A stretch of 64,000 nucleotides of DNA from Aquimarina longa SW024 (GTDB taxonomy: Bacteria; Bacteroidota; Bacteroidia; Flavobacteriales; Flavobacteriaceae). The stretch is taken from assembly GCF_001401755.1 (NCBI RefSeq), contig NZ_KQ474099.1:251926-315925 (forward strand), written 5' to 3'. Within the stretch, counting starts at the first letter, position 1. Each line of letters opens with the position of its first letter. The translations under genes were made by a program, and so were the position numbers. This document shows positions 35,475 to 44,241 of the stretch, piece by piece. Under the pieces are notes generated by a model. It had not been told where the DNA came from and made no database searches. It saw only the letters and a program-made list of their open reading frames with translations.

Positions 35475-35939
35475 ATGAGAATGTTAAACTACATAAAATA
35501 CATTATCCTACCTAGCCTTTGTCTTATCACTACCAATTACTTAGCTGCACAAGACAGTTCAAACAACATTACTAAGACCCCAAATCAGGCCGATTTTGTT
35601 CCTATAAACATAACTTCAACACCTGAAGCATCTGTTACCATCAATCAAGATCCTAAAATAAAAATGCTTCTTGATATAAAATCTAAGATGGAAAAAGACG
35701 GAGAATTCAGTGATCGTTATAAAATCCAACTATATTATGGAAATCTAAACAAAGCAAATGAAATCGTAAGAGCTGCAAAAGAAGCTTTTCCTAAATGGGA
35801 CTCGTCAATTCAATGGGAAACTCCTAATTATAAAGTATGGGTAGGGAATTACCAAACCAGACTTGAAGCTGACAGAGCTTTAAAAGAAATCTACACAAAG
35901 TTTCCAAATGCTTTTATTTTTAAACCTGAAAAAAAATAA
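35475..35939 (+). CDS. SPOR-domain periplasmic protein
   Basis: The 154-residue product has a signal peptide (MRMLNYIKYIILPSLCLITTNYLAAQ), a short linker, and a C-terminal SPOR domain from ~80: RYKIQLYYGNLNKANEIVRAAKE, KVWVGNYQTRLEADRALKEI, FPNAFIF. The fold binds glycan strands denuded of stem peptides in septal peptidoglycan. Small exported SPOR proteins are common in Flavobacteriia. Followed by a strong terminator at 35975-36009. Confidence 0.88.
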   Translation: MRMLNYIKYIILPSLCLITTNYLAAQDSSNNITKTPNQADFVPINITSTPEASVTINQDPKIKMLLDIKSKMEKDGEFSDRYKIQLYYGNLNKANEIVRAAKEAFPKWDSSIQWETPNYKVWVGNYQTRLEADRALKEIYTKFPNAFIFKPEKK

Positions 35940-35974
35940 GCAATTTAAAAACCACAATAAACATTATATCGTAC

Positions 35975-36009
35975 AGCTCTTAAAAATAGTCTTTTTTAAG
36001 AGCTTTTTT
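35975..36009 (+). terminator. Terminator of the SPOR-domain gene
   Basis: Stem AGCTCTTAAAAA with TTTTTTAAGAGCT, five-base loop, then a T run; 35 bases after the stop codon. Confidence 0.85.
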
Positions 36010-36881
36010 GTTTCCTTTTTTATATAATATACTCTAGACTGAAAGGCGTTTTTTCGTTCTTTAAGTTCTTTATCAAATACCTATCCCAAAACGATAGCAT
36101 TAACTTCTACTCCAAAAACAAACATATTCACTATCTAAACTTATTACAATACCCCAATTCTCTCATCCTCAATAAATCTAAACAGTGATTAACCATTAAG
36201 CGTCCAATATCTTAAATCAAATTCAGCCACCACCCTCTTCTTAAAACCTATTTAAAGTAAAATCAACATAAAAAATCACTTCAACATAACCTCCAAATTT
36301 CTATTCTTACTCATATCCTATAAAGAGTTTTTTTCCATTTACTTATCATCGCCTTATATACTAAACAACATATATTACCTCCAAAAACAAGTTACAATAA
36401 GAACAGTATTATATCAAGAACACCGCATGAGAGAAAAAAAGAAATACCGTAACTATAATTAGACTTTTATAACCAAGAAACATACTTGAAACACATAGTC
36501 TAATTATCAATCTAGTCAAAAATTATGTAAAATTAGATTTAACTACATCGTCTATTTAATGATGAGAGATCAGAACAATTGATATCGAAAAACATATTTA
36601 CAGTATTTTTTTTTACTTTTTGAAAGAAATTGATATTTAAAGTTTAGATCAATTTATTTCTAAAAAAAGAAAACTTGCACTTAATCTTATTAGGTATCAA
36701 AGTATAACTTCTACAAAATTAAGTGAGTCAGAAAAAGAATCGTAATCTTCTTATTTTCCGAAACAAGAAACACTTCTATTCATTAGAACTTTTAAACAAT
36801 TTCACCTATTAACTATTATATCTAGAATAACATTTCACAAAAGACATCACATATAATAGTATTGAAAAAATAATTAAATCA
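36010..36881. other. Long gene-free AT-rich spacer
   Basis: About 870 bases between two converging terminators (35975-36009 and 36882-36913) without a credible open frame, tRNA, or repeated motif. Being enclosed by terminators, it is probably little transcribed; it may hold decayed sequence. I see nothing more in it. Confidence 0.5.
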
Positions 36882-36913
36882 AAAAACCTGATAACTAAAG
36901 TTATCAGGTTTTT
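36882..36913 (-). terminator. Terminator of the rimP-nusA-infB operon
   Basis: AAAAACCTGATAACT pairs with AGTTATCAGGTTTTT, two-base centre, 24 bases past the infB stop; ends in T on the minus strand. Confidence 0.88.
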
Positions 36914-36936
36914 AATACATGCTTTTTTTTTAAAGA

Positions 36937-39786
36937 TTACAGCTTTTTCTTTACCGCTACTTCTTGATACGCTTCAACTACATCTCCTATTCTAATATCA
37001 TTATAATTCTTAACTTGAAGACCACAGTCATATCCTTTTGCTACTTCTTTCACATCATCCTTAAACCTTTTCAACGAAGCAAATTCTCCTGTATATATTA
37101 CAACTCCATCTCGAATTAAACGCACCCCTGAGTTACGATAGATTTTACCTGTTAACACCATACATCCTGCGATTGTACCTACTTTAGAAATCTTAAATGT
37201 TTCTCTAATTTCAGCAGTACCTGTAATTTCTTCTTTCATTACTGGCGAAAGCATTCCTTCCATTGCATCCTTAAGATCGTTGATTGCATCATAGATAATC
37301 GAATATGTTCTGATATCAATTTCTTCTTTGTCTGCAACTTGCCTAGCATTACCTGCTGGTCTTACATTAAACCCTATGATAATGGCATCTGATGCCGATG
37401 CAAGTAACACATCACTTTCAGTAATAGCTCCAACAGCTTTATGAATAATATTTACATGAATCTCTTCTGTAGATAATTTTTGGAATGAATCTGTTAATGC
37501 TTCAACAGAACCGTCCACATCTCCTTTTAGGATAATATTAAGTTCTTTAAAGTCTCCTAGAGCAATTCTACGTCCAATTTCATCTAATGTAATATGTCGT
37601 TGCGTACGAACAGATTGTTCTCTATGTAATTGTGATCGTTTTGAAGCGATATCTTTTGCCTCTCGCTCATCTTCTAAAACACTAAATTTATCTCCTGCTT
37701 GTGGAGCTCCATCAAGTCCTAAGATAGATACTGGTGCAGAAGGTCCTGCCTCTTTTACATTATTGCCTCTTTCATCCTGCATCGCCTTTACTTTTCCACT
37801 ATTCCTACCTGCAAGAACATAATCTCCTACACGTAACGTACCTGTCTGAACAAGTATTGTTGACACATATCCACGTCCTTTATCCAAGAATGCTTCAACC
37901 ACGGTACCTGAAGCTAATCGATTTGGATTTGCTTTCAACTCTAACAACTCAGCTTCAAGAAGCACTTTTTCTAACAACTCTTTAACCCCTAATCCAGTTT
38001 TAGCAGATATATCATGAGATTGAATTTTACCTCCCCAATCTTCTACTAATAAATTCATCGAAGCTAATTTTTCTTTTATCTTTTCTGGATTTGCCTCTTG
38101 TCTATCTACTTTATTAATTGCAAATATTATAGGAACTCCTGCTGCTTGCGCATGACTAATTGCTTCTTTAGTTTGCGGCATTACATCATCATCTGCTGCA
38201 ATTACAATAATTGCTAAATCCGTTACTTGTGCTCCACGAGCACGCATTGCTGTAAACGCTTCGTGACCCGGCGTATCCAAGAATGCTATTTTTTGTCCAT
38301 CTTCTAACTGCACTCCATAGGCTCCAATATGCTGTGTTATTCCACCACTTTCACCTGCTATTACATTTTCTTGCCTTATATAATCTAACAATGATGTTTT
38401 ACCATGATCTACATGTCCCATCACTGTTACAATCGGAGCACGATTAACTAAATCCTCAGGAGCATCTATAATTTCTTCTATAGACTCTTCTATGTCTGCT
38501 GTCACAAAATCAACTTCATAACCAAATTCATCTGCTACAATAGAAAGCGTTTCTGCATCTAATCGCTGATTCATGGTTACCATAATCCCAAGAGACATAC
38601 ATGCCGAAATCACCTCTGTAGTAGATATGCTCATCATCGTAGCTACCTCAGAAACGGTAACAAATTCTGTTACCTTAAGCACTTTACTTTCTTGTTCTTG
38701 CTGCGCTACATCATCTTCAACTTTTTGACGGTGCTGATCTCTTTTATCTCTACGGTATTTAGCTGCTTTTGATTTATTAGATTTACCTTGTAATTTTTCA
38801 AGTGTTTCTCGTACTTGTTTTTGTACTTCTTCTTCACTTGGCTCCTCTTTTACAACAGCTGGTTTTTTCCCTTTTACAGGTCCTCTTCCTCGGTTTCCTC
38901 CACCTCGGTTTCCTCCACCTCGATTTCCTCCTCCAGATTGACCTCCTGGTCTACCTCCTCCAGATCCTTGGTTTCCACCTTCTTTATTAATTCTTCGTCG
39001 ACGTTTTTTTGCTGCATCTCCTGCTCCAGAAGGTTTCTTTTCTTCTTTCTTTTTAACAGGCTTTTTAAACTGAGTTAAATCAATTTTTTGCCCAGTAAAA
39101 TTAGGACCATCTAATTTTTTATATTGAGTCTTTACTTTCTCTGGTTCTTTAGAAACCTCTTCCGATGGCGTTACCGGTAGCGTTTCAGGCTTTTTCTCAC
39201 TCACAACAGGCGCAATAGGTTTAGCAGATGGCACTACAGGTTTTTCTTCTTTCACCACTTCTTTTGGTGCCTGTCTAGTTATTTTAATACCTCTTTTTGG
39301 AGGCCTATTTGAAACTATTTCAGGTTTTGATGAAGTTTTCACCTCTTCTTTTATCTCTTCCTTTTTTATTTCTTCTTTTTTAGGAGCCTCAATTACTTTT
39401 TCTTCGGGTTTTGTAACATCTTTCGGTTTATCTCCTTTCAACTCAATTTTACCGACTTGCTTAGGACCAGTCAATTGAGCCTTTGCTTTTACGATTTCTC
39501 GAGCTTCTGCACGTTTTCTCTTTTCTTCCTGCTCATGTTCGATCTGCACTCGCAATGCTTCTTTCTCTTTCTTCTTCTCTTCTCCAACTTCTTCTGAAGC
39601 TACCTTTTTACTCTTATCCGTTTGAAATTCATCAAACAAGAGTTTATAAATCTCTGAAGAAATTTTTGTAGTAGGACGCGCATCTATCTCATGACCTTTT
39701 GAATTCAAAAAGTCAACAGCCCGATCTAGCGAGATATTGAATTCGCGTAATACTTTATTTAATCTCATTGTTCCTGCTTCAGCCAT
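36937..39786 (-). CDS. infB: Translation initiation factor IF-2
   Basis: GTPase that places fMet-tRNA on the 30S subunit and joins the 50S. The 949-residue product has the N-terminal IF2N fold ([21 protein letters not shown]), then a ~350-residue charged, Lys/Glu/Pro-rich linker. The linker includes a Gly/Arg stretch near 270-300 with repeats of the type RGGGN. The G domain starts near 450 ([43 protein letters not shown]), followed by domains II-IV ([28 protein letters not shown]). Length and domains are complete. Third gene of the operon, 43 bases after nusA. Confidence 0.97.
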   Translation of the reverse strand: MAEAGTMRLNKVLREFNISLDRAVDFLNSKGHEIDARPTTKISSEIYKLLFDEFQTDKSKKVASEEVGEEKKKEKEALRVQIEHEQEEKRKRAEAREIVKAKAQLTGPKQVGKIELKGDKPKDVTKPEEKVIEAPKKEEIKKEEIKEEVKTSSKPEIVSNRPPKRGIKITRQAPKEVVKEEKPVVPSAKPIAPVVSEKKPETLPVTPSEEVSKEPEKVKTQYKKLDGPNFTGQKIDLTQFKKPVKKKEEKKPSGAGDAAKKRRRRINKEGGNQGSGGGRPGGQSGGGNRGGGNRGGGNRGRGPVKGKKPAVVKEEPSEEEVQKQVRETLEKLQGKSNKSKAAKYRRDKRDQHRQKVEDDVAQQEQESKVLKVTEFVTVSEVATMMSISTTEVISACMSLGIMVTMNQRLDAETLSIVADEFGYEVDFVTADIEESIEEIIDAPEDLVNRAPIVTVMGHVDHGKTSLLDYIRQENVIAGESGGITQHIGAYGVQLEDGQKIAFLDTPGHEAFTAMRARGAQVTDLAIIVIAADDDVMPQTKEAISHAQAAGVPIIFAINKVDRQEANPEKIKEKLASMNLLVEDWGGKIQSHDISAKTGLGVKELLEKVLLEAELLELKANPNRLASGTVVEAFLDKGRGYVSTILVQTGTLRVGDYVLAGRNSGKVKAMQDERGNNVKEAGPSAPVSILGLDGAPQAGDKFSVLEDEREAKDIASKRSQLHREQSVRTQRHITLDEIGRRIALGDFKELNIILKGDVDGSVEALTDSFQKLSTEEIHVNIIHKAVGAITESDVLLASASDAIIIGFNVRPAGNARQVADKEEIDIRTYSIIYDAINDLKDAMEGMLSPVMKEEITGTAEIRETFKISKVGTIAGCMVLTGKIYRNSGVRLIRDGVVIYTGEFASLKRFKDDVKEVAKGYDCGLQVKNYNDIRIGDVVEAYQEVAVKKKL

Positions 39787-39829
39787 AAACGCCTTTTATT
39801 TAATGCTCAAATATAATTAATTGTGACTA

Positions 39830-41062
39830 TTAATCTTCAAATTCGGATTTTAAAATCCGAATCACTTCACTAACTGTCTCTTCTTCAAGATCAGTTCGCT
39901 TTACTAAATCATTAATATCTTGTTCTAAAATACTTTTAGCAGTATCTAAACCTATCTTAGAAAACTCTTCGATGATCCATGAATCAATTTCATCAGAAAA
40001 CTCCGTAAGCTCTACATCTTCCTCTACTCCTTCTCTAAATACATCGATTTCAAAACCGGTTAATTGACCTGCTAATCTAATATTATGTCCTCCCCGCCCA
40101 ATAGCTTTAGAAACCTCTTCTGGTCTCAACATTACTTCTGCACGCTTAGTTTCTTCATTAATCTTTATAGAGGTTACTTTTGCAGGGCTTAATGCTCTTG
40201 TAATAAACAACTGCAAGTTATTCGTATAATTAATAACATCTATATTTTCATTCCCTAACTCTCTTACTATACCATGTATACGGGATCCTTTCATCCCTAC
40301 ACAAGCTCCTACAGGATCAATCCTATCATCATATGAATCTACAGCTACTTTAGCTTTTTCTCCAGGAATTCTAACTACTTTTTTAACAGAAATTAATCCA
40401 TCAAATACTTCTGGAATTTCTGATTCAAATAATTTCTCTAAGAACAGAGGTGATGTTCTAGACATTACAATAGATGGCTTATTACCTTTAAGCTCTACAG
40501 ATTCTATTACTCCACGTACATTTTCTCCTTTCCTAAAAAAATCAGAAGGTATTTGCCTATCTTTAGGCAATATAATTTCATTACCTTCATCATCTAACAT
40601 TATGATCGCTCTATGACGAATATGATGTACTTCTGCAGTATATATTTCTCCTTCTAATTCTTTAAACTGCTTATATATATTTGTATTGTCATGTTCATGA
40701 ATCTTAGAAATTAAATTCTGGCGAAGTGCCAATATAGAACGTCTTCCCAAATGTATAAGCTTTACTTCTTCTGATGCATCTTCTCCTACCTCAAAATCAG
40801 GTTCTATTTTTCGAGCTTCTGTTAATGATATCTCTTGATTACTATCTTCAACCTCTCCATCTGCTACTACAATACGATTTCTCCAAATTTCTAAATCTCC
40901 TTTATCAGGATTTATAATGATATCGAAATTGTCATCACTCCCAAATTTCTTCTTTAGAGCATTTCTAAACACATCTTCTAAGATCGACATTAATGTAACA
41001 CGATCTATAAACTTATCATCCTTAAACTCCGAAAATGATTCTATTAATGCGATATTTTCCAT
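39830..41062 (-). CDS. nusA: Transcription termination/antitermination factor NusA
   Basis: Binds RNA polymerase and modulates pausing, termination and antitermination. The 410-residue protein has the N-terminal domain (ALIESFSEFKDDKFIDRVTLMSILEDVFRNALKKK), an S1 domain (~130-200), and KH1/KH2 domains (VGACVGMKGSRIHGIVRELGNENIDVI and AIGRGGHNIRLAGQLTGFEIDV). A short acidic C-terminal tail replaces the two acidic repeats of E. coli NusA. Flanked by rimP and infB as in most bacteria. Confidence 0.97.
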   Translation of the reverse strand: MENIALIESFSEFKDDKFIDRVTLMSILEDVFRNALKKKFGSDDNFDIIINPDKGDLEIWRNRIVVADGEVEDSNQEISLTEARKIEPDFEVGEDASEEVKLIHLGRRSILALRQNLISKIHEHDNTNIYKQFKELEGEIYTAEVHHIRHRAIIMLDDEGNEIILPKDRQIPSDFFRKGENVRGVIESVELKGNKPSIVMSRTSPLFLEKLFESEIPEVFDGLISVKKVVRIPGEKAKVAVDSYDDRIDPVGACVGMKGSRIHGIVRELGNENIDVINYTNNLQLFITRALSPAKVTSIKINEETKRAEVMLRPEEVSKAIGRGGHNIRLAGQLTGFEIDVFREGVEEDVELTEFSDEIDSWIIEEFSKIGLDTAKSILEQDINDLVKRTDLEEETVSEVIRILKSEFED

Positions 41063-41077
41063 ATCAGTATATTATAA

Positions 41078-41542
41078 TTAAAATGTTATTATAACTTTTG
41101 CTTCTACAATATTTTCATAAGCTACACTAGCTTCTTTAGTAACAGTTATTTTACCTTTCCCTATTGGCTTAGGCTCTCTAGCTTTCCAAATTAAGGTAAT
41201 TGCATCTTCGGTTGCAGAAACTAATTCTCCTTCTAATGTATTCTCTGTTGTTTTCACTTTAAGCTTCCTACCAATATTCTTCTTATATTGACGAATATGT
41301 GTTAACCCTTCAGAGACCCCTGCAGACATTACTTGTAAAGAAAAATCTTCTTCTTCTCTATCCAAATTATGCTCGATTGCTCTACTTACAGCAATACAAT
41401 CTTCAACCTTCACTCCATCATCTCCATCTATAATAATTTCAATACTATTATTGGGATGAATTTTACTTTCAATTAGAAATAAAGACGAATTTTCTTGAAG
41501 CGCCTTTTCTAATAAATCTTGAACTTTGTCTTTTAATGACAT
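41078..41542 (-). CDS. rimP: Ribosome maturation factor RimP
   Basis: Needed for 30S subunit assembly. With the ATG at 41542 (MSLKDKVQDLLEKAL) the product has 154 residues, the usual length, with N-terminal alpha/beta domain (FLIESKIHPNNSIEIIIDGDDGVKVEDCIAVSRAIEHNLDREEEDFSLQVMSAG) and the C-terminal SH3-like domain (GRKLKVKTTENTLEGELVSATEDAITLIWKA). The frame remains open to 41599, but those 19 codons run through the hairpin at 41556-41578 and the predicted transcript start, so the shorter form is preferred. First gene of rimP-nusA-infB. Confidence 0.93.
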   Translation of the reverse strand: MSLKDKVQDLLEKALQENSSLFLIESKIHPNNSIEIIIDGDDGVKVEDCIAVSRAIEHNLDREEEDFSLQVMSAGVSEGLTHIRQYKKNIGRKLKVKTTENTLEGELVSATEDAITLIWKAREPKPIGKGKITVTKEASVAYENIVEAKVIITF

Positions 41543-41550
41543 AAATAGAT

Positions 41551-41578
41551 AAAAAGAGGGGACTTTTTTTGTCCCCTC
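41551..41578 (-). terminator. Terminator-like hairpin in the rimP leader (possible attenuator)
   Basis: Minus strand: GAGGGGAC (41578-41571) and GTCCCCTC (41563-41556) form an 8-bp GC-rich stem with a seven-A loop, followed at once by five T. It has the form of an intrinsic terminator, yet lies inside the short leader between the promoter (41605-41634) and the rimP ATG at 41542, covering the ribosome-binding region. Confidence 0.75.
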
Positions 41579-41604
41579 GCTCTGGTTTTTTAATTTCAAC
41601 GGTG

Positions 41605-41634
41605 CAAAGATAGTAATAATATCTTAGATACAAA
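41605..41634 (-). promoter_or_regulatory. Promoter of rimP-nusA-infB
   Basis: Minus strand TATCTTTG (41612-41605) and TTTG (41634-41631), 18 bases apart, match both Bacteroidetes elements. The leader would be about 55 bases. Confidence 0.7.
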
Positions 41635-41776
41635 ATATCGCTGAGAATGAATTTATTCGTAAATTTAAGATATGCTATTTCAATAACCTTTCATCCAAGT
41701 GATTTCAGCACTACCTTGTTATTGATTAAAGGCATTAAACCTGCAATGAATAACATAATTTTCAAAACAAAAAGCC

Positions 41777-42610
41777 ATGATTAAAAATATACTCGTTCCA
41801 ACAGATTTTTCCAAACAAGCAGAAAGTGCATTAAAAGTAGCTGCGCAAATTGCTAAAAAAAATGATGCAAAAATTTACTTACTACACATCTTAGAGTTAC
41901 CCATGCATCTTGCTGACTTAATGTCTTCAGGAGCTTCTGGTCCCGCTCCCGAAGCTGTTTTTTTTATGCAACAAGCCCATAAGAAGTTTGAAGAAGTCCT
42001 AAATGTTGATTATCTAAAAGATATTGAAGTTATTGAAACCGTAAATTTTGAAGACGTAACACATGGCATTATTAACTCATGTGACCAAAATGATGTAGAC
42101 ATTATCATTATGGGATCACATGGTTCTTATGGCTTCGAAGAATTATTTATAGGTTCTAATGCTGAAAAAATAGTACGTACCTCAAAAAAACCTGTACTGG
42201 TAATCAAACAAGACTGTGATATTTATAATATTAGCGACTTTGTATATGCTACAAATTTTGACAATGAGGATAAACCTTCGCTATTAGCAGCTTACGAGTT
42301 CTCTAAATCAATACAAGCCAAACTTCATCTTGTATGGATAAACACCGCTAATGGCTTCAAAACAACTCATGAAACTGAAGAAAAGATGAATGCAATGATA
42401 GCCGATTTAGCCATAGATGACTATACTTTAAATATATACAATGACATCAATATAGAAAAAGGAATATTAAATTTTGCAGAGTCTATTAACGCAGGTATGA
42501 TTGGTATTAGTACCCATGGCAGAAAAGGGATATCCCACTTTATAAATGGAAGTCTTGGAGAAGATGTTGTAAATCATGCTAAAAGACCTGTATTAACGTT
42601 TAAGATATAA
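41777..42610 (+). CDS. Universal stress protein (tandem UspA domains)
   Basis: The 277-residue cytosolic protein has two UspA folds. The first (1-~145) opens MIKNILVPTDFSKQAESALKVAAQIAKK and ends with DVDIIIMGSHGSYGFEELFIGSNAEKIVRTSKKPVLVIK, carrying the ATP-binding G-x2-G-x9-G-S/T pattern. The second (~150-277) is more diverged but keeps GMIGISTHGRKGISHFINGSLGEDVVNHAKRPVLTF. Such proteins bind ATP and respond to stress or energy state; the partner is unknown. It is transcribed away from the rimP operon. Confidence 0.92.
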   Translation: MIKNILVPTDFSKQAESALKVAAQIAKKNDAKIYLLHILELPMHLADLMSSGASGPAPEAVFFMQQAHKKFEEVLNVDYLKDIEVIETVNFEDVTHGIINSCDQNDVDIIIMGSHGSYGFEELFIGSNAEKIVRTSKKPVLVIKQDCDIYNISDFVYATNFDNEDKPSLLAAYEFSKSIQAKLHLVWINTANGFKTTHETEEKMNAMIADLAIDDYTLNIYNDINIEKGILNFAESINAGMIGISTHGRKGISHFINGSLGEDVVNHAKRPVLTFKI

Positions 42611-43549
42611 AGAAACACCTAATTATCTCCCAGTATAATTACTTCTATGAAAAGTTAGTTACTAAAACCTTAACTTAACCAGATTACAATCTATTCTTAA
42701 TTGACTTAAAGTGGTTATCTTCATTGCATGTGCAGTAAATAACTAGGTGCATTTATACTGAATTATAATCGTATTTACTGATAAAGAAGAGATTTTCCAT
42801 AACACTTCTAAAAATACCTATTATCATAATGGCCAATTTAGAAGAAGTAAAGCAACTAAACACAATTCTTAAAAATACTCGATTAAAACTAGAGATCTAG
42901 AAAAGTTGTTTACATTATTCTTGGAGATAATGTAAACAACTTATCAATTCATTATTTCAACAAGCATATGAATTCCATTGAGAAAATGTCTGATCTATTA
43001 TAGTATGGCACAAAAAAGCTGTTGTTATTAATTACAGAATCTTGTAGGATCAACAATTAACTATAAAGGTAAAAACCCTCTTTATTACAGCAAATATACT
43101 CACCGCTTTTTGTTTAAATTCTATAAATCACAAACTTCGACTTAGCAAATTTCCGTAAATAAGATACGCACTTTCCGTACTGCAATAAACACCATCTTTC
43201 TTCTCATCTATAAAAAAGTTATCTATTCGATTATATCATTTTCCTTTTGTACCTAAAATCTTTGTCTTTATACCTAAATATTAAACTCTTAGAGTATTTC
43301 CCCCGCATTCAGCCTATTATTTCCCCAACTTTGAATTGTTCAATGATATACAACTACACTATTAGGTAACACTATCTGTTTTATTAAAATAAGTAATCCC
43401 TATCTAGAAAATACCCCAGTATCATCAGACACTTATCTTATAATCAAAAGCAAAATATTTGATTAAGTAGAGACTCTTAAATTTTCTTTTTAAAAGGAGG
43501 AACCTGAAAATCCTTGAATAGAGTAGGGATAAAAACAACAAAAATAATT
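42611..43549. other. Spacer before the TIG/AidA-like locus, with a strong hairpin
   Basis: No certain gene. A 23-codon frame at 42829-42900 (MANLEEVKQLNTILKNTRLK) may be chance or a remnant. It ends two bases before a striking hairpin at 42903-42942: 16-bp perfect stem with half-site AAGTTGTTTACATTAT and an eight-base loop, but no T run, so it is not a typical terminator. The last ~80 bases form the leader of the next gene. Confidence 0.45.
43466..43526 (+). promoter_or_regulatory. Structured leader element, copy 1
   Basis: ACTCT near 43474 can pair with AGAGT at 43519-43523. Inside lies AGGA..TCCT around GGAACCTGAAAA, with a T-rich stretch before it. A matching arrangement precedes the gene at 48705 with compensating changes (AGGC..GCCT around GGAAACCGAAAA, again ACTCT/AGAGT). 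Both end ~20-27 bases before an ATG. Probably an RNA element acting in cis; class not recognised. Confidence 0.4.
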
Positions 43550-44173
43550 ATGGCAACTAATGCAGCACTGGGCATAACACTTCAGATCGGAAGTAAAGAT
43601 ATTACTATCGATTCCAAAACTGTTCCAAAAACTATGGAAGAGTTAAAAAAGACAACTTTTAAACTTCCAGAGGGAAACACTGTAAGTTTTACGATTACCG
43701 AAATTGTCACTTGGTTTAATACTACTTTCGGTTCTCAAATACCAACCTCATTTCCATTAATAACTGATACTAACGTAGAGATCAACACTTTTGAGATCAA
43801 TTTTGCAACTAGCTTATTACGTCTTGGATTTAAAGTAAGTATTACAGGAGGATTAAACATCCCAGGTACTCAGGTAGGATTTAAATCATTTTCTATAATT
43901 CTCACAAAAGAAGGCGCAATTGTAGGAACACCAACGATTACTGGTCCAAATAGTGGAAAGGCAGGAGCCGAGATCACCTTTACCGGTACTAATATGACAG
44001 GTGTGACAGCAGGAAAAATAGGAGGTGTTGCTTTGGAAAAAGTTGAAGTCGTCTCAGATACTAGTGTAAAGGCAACTATCCCAACCGGAACTGCTTCAGG
44101 ATCTACCTCTGTTACATTTACCAATGCTTTAGGTACTGGTTTAGAATTTAATTTTACAGTTGATGCTGCTTAG
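43550..44173 (+). CDS. TIG/IPT-domain protein of the AidA-like locus
   Basis: A 207-residue protein from ATG 43550 (a TTG at 43514 would run through the leader element). The N-terminal ~120 residues form a beta-rich domain with FTITEIVTWFNTTFGSQIPTSFPLI, which resembles segments repeated in the next gene's product. The C-terminal ~85 residues are an IPT/TIG immunoglobulin-like domain (PTITGPNSGKAGAEITFTGTNMTGVTAGKIGGV, TASGSTSVTFTNALGTG). No signal peptide or membrane segment, which is unusual for TIG proteins, most of which are exported by Sec. Function unknown; structural or binding role inferred. Confidence 0.65.
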   Translation: MATNAALGITLQIGSKDITIDSKTVPKTMEELKKTTFKLPEGNTVSFTITEIVTWFNTTFGSQIPTSFPLITDTNVEINTFEINFATSLLRLGFKVSITGGLNIPGTQVGFKSFSIILTKEGAIVGTPTITGPNSGKAGAEITFTGTNMTGVTAGKIGGVALEKVEVVSDTSVKATIPTGTASGSTSVTFTNALGTGLEFNFTVDAA

Positions 44174-44241
44174 TTTTAAAATCAAGTTACTTCAACTTCT
44201 ATATTTAATTTAAATCGAATACCGATAAATACTTTATTAAG

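Noticed and set aside
43514..43549. TTG start for the TIG-domain gene
   Set aside because: It lies inside the leader element; the ATG at 43550 follows the element at the same distance range as in the 48705 gene.
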